Positions 58,694 through 64,000 of a stretch of 64,000 nt of DNA are shown here, piece after piece. The stretch is taken from assembly GCA_035557095.1 (NCBI GenBank), contig DATMEB010000125.1:1-64000 (forward strand), written 5' to 3'. Source of the stretch: JALZDI01 sp035557095. Lineage in GTDB: Bacteria > Actinomycetota > Actinomycetes > Propionibacteriales > Nocardioidaceae. Every line of letters starts with the position of its first letter. Within the stretch, counting starts at the first letter, position 1. Made by a program: the position numbers and the translations under genes. The notes under the pieces were generated by a model, which worked only from the letters and a program-made list of their open reading frames with translations, did not search any database and was not told the origin of the DNA.

Positions 58694-60133
58694 TCAGGCC
58701 TGGAGCAGCAGGAGGGTCACGTCGTCGCCGGGCATCGCGGCGCCGAGCAGGGCGTGCAACAGCGCGTCGCACGTCGCCTCCGGACCCGGCTGCGGGCGGC
58801 GCGTCGCCTCCAACGCGTCCAGGCCGGTGTCGATCGGCTCGCCACGGCGTTCGACCAGCCCGTCGGTGTAGAGCACGAGCCCGTCGCCGCGCCGCAGTCG
58901 CAGCCGCTCGTCGCGGTAACACGCGGTCGGGAGCACGCCCAGCGGAGGTCCCGGCTCTGTACGCAGCAGCCGGCCGGCACCCGACGGGGAGACCACCAGC
59001 GGTGGAAGATGCCCGGCGCTGGCCCAGCGCACGGTCAGCTTCTGCGGGTCCAGGACGGCGTAGACGCAGGTGGCCATGTCGGCGACCTGCAGCAGGTCGG
59101 CCGCGCGGTTGACCCGGTCGAGGACCGCCGCGGGCGAGGCGTTCTCCAGGGCGTACGCACGCAGGGTGTTGCGCAGCTGTCCCATCGCGGCGGCCGCGGA
59201 CAGGTCGTGGCCGACGACGTCGCCGACGACCAGGCCGACCTCGCCGCCGGGGAGCGCGATCACGTCGTACCAGTCGCCGCCGACCCGCGCACCCGAGGTG
59301 CCGGGCAGCGACCGCGCCGCGAGCCGGACGCCGGGAACCGCAGGCAGATGCTGGGGGAGCAGGCTGCGCTGGAGGAGGTCGGCCGCCGACCGCTGCTCGG
59401 CCTCGCGGCCCAGCGCCGCGCGCAGGCTGCCCACCGAGCGGCTCAGCCAGACCACCAGCGCCAGCCAGCCCGTGAGCGCGGCCAGGGAGGACAGCACGAC
59501 CATCCGGCGGGCCATCGCCTCCTCGGTGTCGGCGAGCTGCTCGGTGCGGAACGAGGTCGCGGCGAGCCGGCTGGTCACCGCCCTCTGGTCTGCGGTGAGA
59601 CGCGCGAACGACTCCTGGTAGACCGCTTGGTCCGACCTGGAGAACTGCCCGCCGGCCAGCGCGGTCGAAACCATCTGCTCCGCGAGGCCGATGTAGCGCT
59701 CCTGCTCCGGGCGCAGTTCCGCGAACGCGGTCGCCAGGTCGTCGGGCAGTGCGGCGGCGGCCAGCGAGCCGAGATCGCCACGGAACTGCAGCACGTGCGC
59801 GGCGGTCTCCCGGCGCACGACAGCGGGGTCGACGTCGTCCAGCCCGGAACCGGCCTGCTGCGCGCGCGCCACGTCGGCACGCAGCGCGTCGTGCATCATG
59901 TCGGCGTCCTGGTGGTCGCGCTGCGCGCGGGTGACCTCGCCGAGCTCGCGGTTGATCGCACCCACGTCCGCCAGGCTCACCAGGGCCGTGCCGGCGACGA
60001 GCAGAGTCAGCAGCACCCCGAGCAGGCCGAGGAGACGCAGCCGCTCGCGCATCGGCAGCCGGCTCACCTGCGTCATGCGGCGCAACCGGGACATCCGGCC
60101 GGCCGGGCGCGAGGACGCGCCCTGAGCCCCCAT
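58694..60133 (-). CDS. Membrane-bound PP2C/SpoIIE-family phosphatase (RsbU-like)
   Basis: This is a 479-aa protein. A first membrane helix lies near residue 35. An extracytoplasmic four-helix-bundle-like sensor follows (about 55-200). A second helix comes near 225, then a PP2C-type phosphatase: GARVGGDWYDVIALPGG, VGDVVGHDLSAAAAMG and GLVLYTDGLVERRG hold the metal aspartates. Such enzymes act on anti-sigma-factor antagonists. No partner gene is nearby. Start ATG 60133 is uncertain; ATG 60094 is an alternative. Confidence 0.83.
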   Translation of the reverse strand: MGAQGASSRPAGRMSRLRRMTQVSRLPMRERLRLLGLLGVLLTLLVAGTALVSLADVGAINRELGEVTRAQRDHQDADMMHDALRADVARAQQAGSGLDDVDPAVVRRETAAHVLQFRGDLGSLAAAALPDDLATAFAELRPEQERYIGLAEQMVSTALAGGQFSRSDQAVYQESFARLTADQRAVTSRLAATSFRTEQLADTEEAMARRMVVLSSLAALTGWLALVVWLSRSVGSLRAALGREAEQRSAADLLQRSLLPQHLPAVPGVRLAARSLPGTSGARVGGDWYDVIALPGGEVGLVVGDVVGHDLSAAAAMGQLRNTLRAYALENASPAAVLDRVNRAADLLQVADMATCVYAVLDPQKLTVRWASAGHLPPLVVSPSGAGRLLRTEPGPPLGVLPTACYRDERLRLRRGDGLVLYTDGLVERRGEPIDTGLDALEATRRPQPGPEATCDALLHALLGAAMPGDDVTLLLLQA

Positions 60134-60515
60134 CGAAATGCGCCCAGGGCGCGCGCTCGAGGTCAACGGCAAACTGGACAAGCTACGGCCGCCCCTCCAT
60201 CTCGCTCCCCCACGAAGCCCTATGCATCCCAGAGTGCGCCCGAGGCGTCACAGCGACGCAAACGGCAGTGCCCCGGCCGGCAGCGTTGCTCGTCGTGAGC
60301 GTTGTCCGGCGGCATCTCCGGTTCCCTCGCAGTTCGCCCACTCGCTGCGCTCGCGCGCTCTCGCATCGGTCACGGGTGCACCGCAAGGCGGAGGAGCGAG
60401 GCCTGCGGAGCATCTTCGAGTGACGACGCGGTGAGTCTCCCGAGTGGCGCGGGGTGCCCGCCGGGCAGCGCGCAGCAGGGCAAACGTTGCTGGTCGGGGC
60501 ACTAGGCTACGGCCC
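60134..60515. other. 382-bp intergenic stretch between the phosphatase and the papain-like gene
   Basis: Both neighbours read outward from this gap. It contains the second copy of the dispersed repeat (60376-60480) and no gene that can be supported. Confidence 0.6.
60376..60480 (+). repeat. Dispersed intergenic repeat, copy 2
   Basis: It begins GTGCACCGCAAGGCGGA and ends with CGCGCAGCAGG, preceded by GGCGCGGGGTGCCCG, matching copy 1 at 6931-7034 (opposite strand). It precedes the gene at 60516. Confidence 0.6.
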
Positions 60516-61160
60516 GTGCCGAAGCCGCCACTGCGCCTCGACGAGGCCGTCGACCTGACCCGCACCGGCGACGTGTGGCTGTTCCGGGGACGGAAGGTCG
60601 CCGACCGCGCGATCCAGGTGGGCACCAACAGCCCGGTCAACCACGTGGGCATGGCCGTGGTGGTCGAGGATCTGCCACCGCTGATGTGGCATGCCGAGCT
60701 CGGCCGGTCGCTGCCGGACTTGTGGAGCGGCAGCCACCAGCGGGGCGCACAGCTGCACGACCTGCGCGCGGCCGTGCTGGTGTGGGCGCGCCGCTACGGG
60801 CAGCAGGCGTGGCTTCGCCAGCTCGACCCGCCGATCACGCGGGAGATGGAGGACGCGGTGCTCCGCACCGTTGCCCGCCTCGACGGCACGCCGTTCCCCA
60901 GCACCGCCCGGCTGGCGTCGCGCTGGTTGCGGGGGCGGGTGCCTCGCCGCCGTCGGGCCGTGCCCGATGCCGAGATCGAGACCGCGTACTGCGCGGAGGT
61001 CGTCGCGGTGACCTACGAGGAGATGGGCCTGCTGCCCGGCGGGCGGCGCCCGAACTGGTACGACCCCGGACGCTTCTGGAGCGGGGACGACCTCGCGCTG
61101 ACTCCGGGTGCTCGACTCGGCGGGGAGATCGCGGTCGACATCCCCGCCGACGAGGTCTGA
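60516..61160 (+). CDS. Permuted-papain-like (NlpC/P60-superfamily, YiiX type) protein
   Basis: This is a 214-aa protein. An early histidine in VNHVGMAVV, near residue 48, and a late cysteine in AYCAEVVAVTYEEMG are in the reversed order of the permuted NlpC/P60 families. The core after residue 100 has LDGTPFPS. No signal peptide is seen. It may be an amidase or peptidase. Start GTG 60516 follows the dispersed repeat. Confidence 0.65.
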   Translation: MPKPPLRLDEAVDLTRTGDVWLFRGRKVADRAIQVGTNSPVNHVGMAVVVEDLPPLMWHAELGRSLPDLWSGSHQRGAQLHDLRAAVLVWARRYGQQAWLRQLDPPITREMEDAVLRTVARLDGTPFPSTARLASRWLRGRVPRRRRAVPDAEIETAYCAEVVAVTYEEMGLLPGGRRPNWYDPGRFWSGDDLALTPGARLGGEIAVDIPADEV

Positions 61161-61207
61161 CCGCGGAGCCTCCGCGGGTTCGACTCGCCTGGGAGCCCGG
61201 GCGTCGC

Positions 61208-61600
61208 TCAGGTGATCGTGCGCGGGTCCGCGGGCACGTCGACCGCGTGCTCCTGCAGCGCCTCCAGCGAGACGACCTCCAGCGCCCTGGCGTGCGTCGC
61301 GGCCAGGACGACGGGGGCAGGGGCGCCGTCGTCGTACGCCTGCTGCCAGCGCGCGGCGCACACGCACCATCGGTCGCCTGGCTGCAGCCCCGCGAAGCCG
61401 TACTCGGGCCGAGGCGTGGACAGGTCGTTGCCCACCTCGCGCTGGTGGGCCAGGAACTGGGCGGAGACGACCGCGCACACGGTGTGGTTGCCCAGGTCCT
61501 CCTGGCCGGTGTTGCAGCATCCGTCGCGGTAGAACCCGGTGAGCGGGTCGCTGCCGCACGCGTCCAGGGGTCCGCCGAGGACGTTTCGTGCATCCGTCAT
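61208..61600 (-). CDS. DUF2237 family protein
   Basis: This 130-aa protein has the family motifs NVLGGPLDACGSDPLTGFYRDG, given here in part, and GDRWCVCAARWQQAY. Cysteines are conserved (CCNTG, WCVC). The family is widespread and of unknown function. The start is ATG 61600. It converges with the papain-like gene. Confidence 0.83.
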   Translation of the reverse strand: MTDARNVLGGPLDACGSDPLTGFYRDGCCNTGQEDLGNHTVCAVVSAQFLAHQREVGNDLSTPRPEYGFAGLQPGDRWCVCAARWQQAYDDGAPAPVVLAATHARALEVVSLEALQEHAVDVPADPRTIT

Positions 61601-61651
61601 GGCACTAGCCTCGCACCGTCGCCCGCTCCGGATCACGTTAGCCTTCGACTC

Positions 61652-62854
61652 GTGAGCGACGCACCGACGCTGGCAGAGGTCATCACGTGCCTCGACGAGT
61701 TCTACGACCCGCGCTGGGCCGACTCCTGGGACGCCGTCGGCCTGGTCTGCGGCGACCCGGACCAGCTGGTGCGCTCGGTTCTGTTCGCGGTCGACCCGAC
61801 GCTCGAGGTCGTCGACGAGGCTGTCGAACGGGGCGTCGACCTGCTCGTCACCCATCATCCGCTGCTGCTGAAGCCGGTCAACGCGGTCGCAGCGACCACG
61901 CCGAAGGGGCGGGTCGTGCACCGGCTGATTAGCAACCAGATCGCGCTGCACGTCTGCCACACCAATGCCGACAGCGCCGACCCCGGCGTGTCCGACGCGA
62001 TGGCCGCGGCGCTCGGCCTCGTCGAGGTGCGCCCGCTCGACCCCGATCCCGCGCCTGCGCTCGACAAGCTGGTCACGTTCGTCCCGCACGACGACGCGGG
62101 CCAGGTGATCGACGCGCTGGCGGCCGCGGGCGCCGGCCAGATCGGCGACTACGACCGGTGCGCATGGACCGCCACCGGGCTTGGCACGTTCCGCCCCGGC
62201 CCGGGCGCCAACCCCACCATCGGCGCCGTCGGTGACGTCGAGGAGGTTCCCGAGACCCGGGTCGAGATGGTGCTCCCGCGTTCGGGTCGCGCCGCCGTGC
62301 TCGCGGCGCTGCGCTCCGCGCATCCGTACGAGGAGCCCGCGTTCGACCTCTTCGAGATGGCCGCGCTCGCGTCGTCGCGTGGCTCCGGCCGGGTCGGTGT
62401 ACTCCCGGAGACGACGACGCTGCGCGCGTTCGCGCAGGACGTCGCGTGGGCGTTGCCGACCACCGCAGCCGGGGTGCGTGTCGCCGGCGACCCCGACCGC
62501 GAGGTGCGCGTGGTCGCCCTGTGCGGAGGCGCCGGCGACGGCTTCCTCGACCGGGCCCGCAGCAGCGGGGCGGACGTCTACGTCACGTCGGACCTGCGGC
62601 ACCACCCCGCCTCGGAGCTGCGCGAGCACGCGTACGGCGATCCCGGCGGGGGCCTCGCACTGGTCGACGTCGCGCACTGGGCGGCCGAGTGGACGTGGCT
62701 GCCCGCGGCCGCACAGCGTCTGCAGGAGGCGATGACCGCCGCAGGGACTACGGTGGACACCCACGTCTCGCGGATCTGTACCGACCCGTGGCAGTTCCAT
62801 GTCGCCCAACGCGCCGTCGAGAGCGAAGTCCAGCACGACAACGAGGAGCGCTGA
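61652..62854 (+). CDS. Nif3-like dinuclear metal centre protein (with inserted domain)
   Basis: This is a 400-aa Nif3/YqfO protein. LLVTHHPLLL at 65-74 holds the metal histidines, CHTNADSADPGVSD follows, and SGADVYVTSDLRHHPA and LVDVAHWAAE are further ligand regions. Residues 130-235 form the extra PII-like insert (LVTFVPHDDAGQVIDAL). The reaction is unknown; GTP-cyclohydrolase-like activity has been suggested for some members. Start GTG 61652. The zinc-ribbon gene follows 3 bp later in the same frame. Confidence 0.9.
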   Translation: MSDAPTLAEVITCLDEFYDPRWADSWDAVGLVCGDPDQLVRSVLFAVDPTLEVVDEAVERGVDLLVTHHPLLLKPVNAVAATTPKGRVVHRLISNQIALHVCHTNADSADPGVSDAMAAALGLVEVRPLDPDPAPALDKLVTFVPHDDAGQVIDALAAAGAGQIGDYDRCAWTATGLGTFRPGPGANPTIGAVGDVEEVPETRVEMVLPRSGRAAVLAALRSAHPYEEPAFDLFEMAALASSRGSGRVGVLPETTTLRAFAQDVAWALPTTAAGVRVAGDPDREVRVVALCGGAGDGFLDRARSSGADVYVTSDLRHHPASELREHAYGDPGGGLALVDVAHWAAEWTWLPAAAQRLQEAMTAAGTTVDTHVSRICTDPWQFHVAQRAVESEVQHDNEER

Positions 62855-62857
62855 GCC

Positions 62858-63601
62858 CTGAAAGCCGACCCGCACGCCCTGTGGCGACTGCTCGATGTGC
62901 AGGACCTCGACTCCCGGATCGACCGGCTCGCGCACAACCGCCGTACGCTGCCCGAGCACGAGCAGATCGCCGACCTCGGCAAGCAACGCGAGGCGGCCTC
63001 GGGTCAGGTCGTGGTGGCGCAGACCGAGGTGGATGACCTCGGCCGCGAGCAGCGCAAGGCCGATGCCGACGTCGAGCAGGTCAAGACAAGACGCCAGCGC
63101 AACCAGCAGCGTCTCGACCAGGGTCAGGTGGGCTCGCCCAAGGAGCTGGAGAGCCTGCAGCACGAGCTGCAGACTCTCGAACGCCGGATCTCCGACCTCG
63201 AGGACGCCGAGCTCGACGTGATGGAGCGCCTGGAGAACGCGCAGTCCGAGCTCAATCGGCTGCAGTCCTCGATCGAGGAGTACGACCGGTCGCTGGAGGA
63301 GCTCGTGCAGCGGCGCGACGCCGCCGTCGCGCAGATCGACGGCGAGGTCGCGTCGGCCGAGGCCGAGCGTGCGCAGATCGTCGACGGCATCCCCGACGAC
63401 CTGCTCAAGCTGTACGAGCGGCTGCGCGCGTCCCACGGCGGGGTCGGAGCTGCCGCCCTCGTGCAACGGCGCTGCCAGGGCTGCCGCCTGGAGCTCAACG
63501 CCGCCGACCTGCGCGCGATGGCCGCAGCTCCCGACGACGAGGTGCTGCGCTGCGAGGAGTGCACGCGCATCCTCGTACGCACCGGCGAGTCGGGTCTGTG
63601 A
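62858..63601 (+). CDS. Zinc-ribbon coiled-coil protein (C4-type, CT398-like)
   Basis: This is a 247-aa protein. A long coiled coil spans residues 15-175. A C-terminal zinc ribbon has CQGC and CEEC pairs. The conserved N-terminal stretch KADPHALWRLLDVQDLD is encoded before the first GTG (62897), so translation most likely begins at CTG 62858, with GAGGAG at 62843-62848. The Nif3 stop (62852-62854) lies in the same frame. Its partner RNase H follows with a TGATG overlap. It probably has an RNA/DNA-related or scaffolding role. Confidence 0.85.
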   Translation: MKADPHALWRLLDVQDLDSRIDRLAHNRRTLPEHEQIADLGKQREAASGQVVVAQTEVDDLGREQRKADADVEQVKTRRQRNQQRLDQGQVGSPKELESLQHELQTLERRISDLEDAELDVMERLENAQSELNRLQSSIEEYDRSLEELVQRRDAAVAQIDGEVASAEAERAQIVDGIPDDLLKLYERLRASHGGVGAAALVQRRCQGCRLELNAADLRAMAAAPDDEVLRCEECTRILVRTGESGL

Positions 63602-64000
63602 TGCCCGCACACCGACGGGTCATCGTCGAGGCCGACGGCGGTTCGCGGGGCAACCCCGGACAGGCGGCGTACGGAGCGGTGCTCAAGGACGCCGACACCG
63701 GCGAGGTCCTGGCCGAGCGCTCCGAGCCGATCGGTGTCGCGACCAACAACGTCGCCGAGTACCGCGGGCTGATCGCGGGGCTGGAGCTGGTGCGCGAGCA
63801 CGCCCCGGAGGCCGAGGTCGAGGTGCGGATGGACTCCAAGCTGGTCGTCGAGCAGATGGCCGGCCGGTGGAAGATCAAGCACCCCGACATGCGTCCACTG
63901 GCCCTGCAGGCGCAGCGTCTCGCGCCGTCGCCGGTGACCTGGACGTGGATCCCGCGGGGGGAGAACACGCACGCCGACCGGCTGCTGAACGAGGCGCTCG
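63601..64000 (+). CDS. RNase H (N-terminal part of a bifunctional RNase H/acid phosphatase; partial)
   Basis: 133 codons are visible, running off the right edge. The RNase HI acidic set is present: Asp12 in VEADGGSRGNPG, Glu53 in NNVAEYRGL, Asp78 in VRMDSKLV and Asp126 in ENTHADRLL. It cleaves RNA in RNA-DNA hybrids. In actinobacteria this gene often continues into a CobC-like phosphatase domain (Rv2228c type), which would lie outside the window. Start ATG 63601 overlaps the previous stop by one base. Confidence 0.9.
   Translation, partial: MPAHRRVIVEADGGSRGNPGQAAYGAVLKDADTGEVLAERSEPIGVATNNVAEYRGLIAGLELVREHAPEAEVEVRMDSKLVVEQMAGRWKIKHPDMRPLALQAQRLAPSPVTWTWIPRGENTHADRLLNEAL

Overview
The window is high-GC DNA (GTG starts are common and most genes are tightly spaced, with many ATGA or GTGA overlaps). 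Gene content points to an actinobacterium, most likely of the Nocardioidaceae/Propionibacteriales type. Supporting markers are a FasR-FabD-FabH-ACP-FabF-AccD fatty-acid cluster, a homodimeric AceE, DUF3052 and AhpE next to aceE, DUF3145, PucR regulators, DtxR/IdeR-type iron boxes and a zinc-ribbon/RNase H pair. The taxon is inferred from gene content only. No phage, plasmid, CRISPR or insertion-sequence genes were seen.

Layout. 1-7034: a MarR regulator divergent from a glyoxalase-fold protein; an oxidoreductase behind a MerR/SoxR-type promoter; a secreted repeat protein; and a minus-strand operon of an ABC exporter, a sulfotransferase and an ATP-grasp enzyme. 7123-19739: a compact acid-catabolism island. 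A LysR gene, a cupin, a KduD-like SDR and a D-2-hydroxyacid dehydrogenase lie on the minus strand. TctC-TctB-TctA, a zinc alcohol dehydrogenase, an SLC11-like transporter, an aminotransferase, a LarA-like protein and a second SDR lie on the plus strand. 19863-26214: a complete branched-chain-amino-acid-type ABC importer divergent from a PucR regulator. 26219-31605: an HxlR regulator and methyltransferase pair, a secreted DUF1906 protein, a membrane-anchored protein, a PIG-L deacetylase and DUF3145.

31689-41911: the type II fatty-acid synthase operon read from its regulator (fasR-like, fabD, fabH, acpP, fabF, accD), followed by an M1-like peptidase lipoprotein, a PHP phosphoesterase and an alpha/beta hydrolase. 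42171-48084: aceE, DUF3052, an acyl-CoA synthetase, ahpE and tRNA-Val. 48226-50861: a three-subunit cobalt-type nitrile hydratase/thiocyanate hydrolase-like operon and small genes. 50931-58021: a decayed hemA fragment, a TPP-riboswitch-controlled CytX transporter, and an iron-siderophore uptake locus with two iron boxes. 58054-64000: small proteins, an RsbU-like phosphatase, a permuted-papain-like protein, DUF2237, Nif3, the zinc-ribbon coiled-coil protein and the start of RNase H.

The most unusual points are the following. FabD carries a C-terminal biotin-carboxyl-carrier-like domain whose biotin-accepting lysine is replaced. The nitrile hydratase beta chain is split into two genes. The hydroxy-acid catabolic island pairs a LarA-like protein with an SLC11-type transporter lacking the usual metal motifs. 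A family of intergenic repeats with core GTCGAGATTGC(A/G)CGAATG sits at gene 3' ends and includes a small array at 41881-42165. A glutamyl-tRNA reductase fragment lies upstream of the TPP riboswitch. All functional statements come from reading the sequence and from family knowledge; no database search was run.
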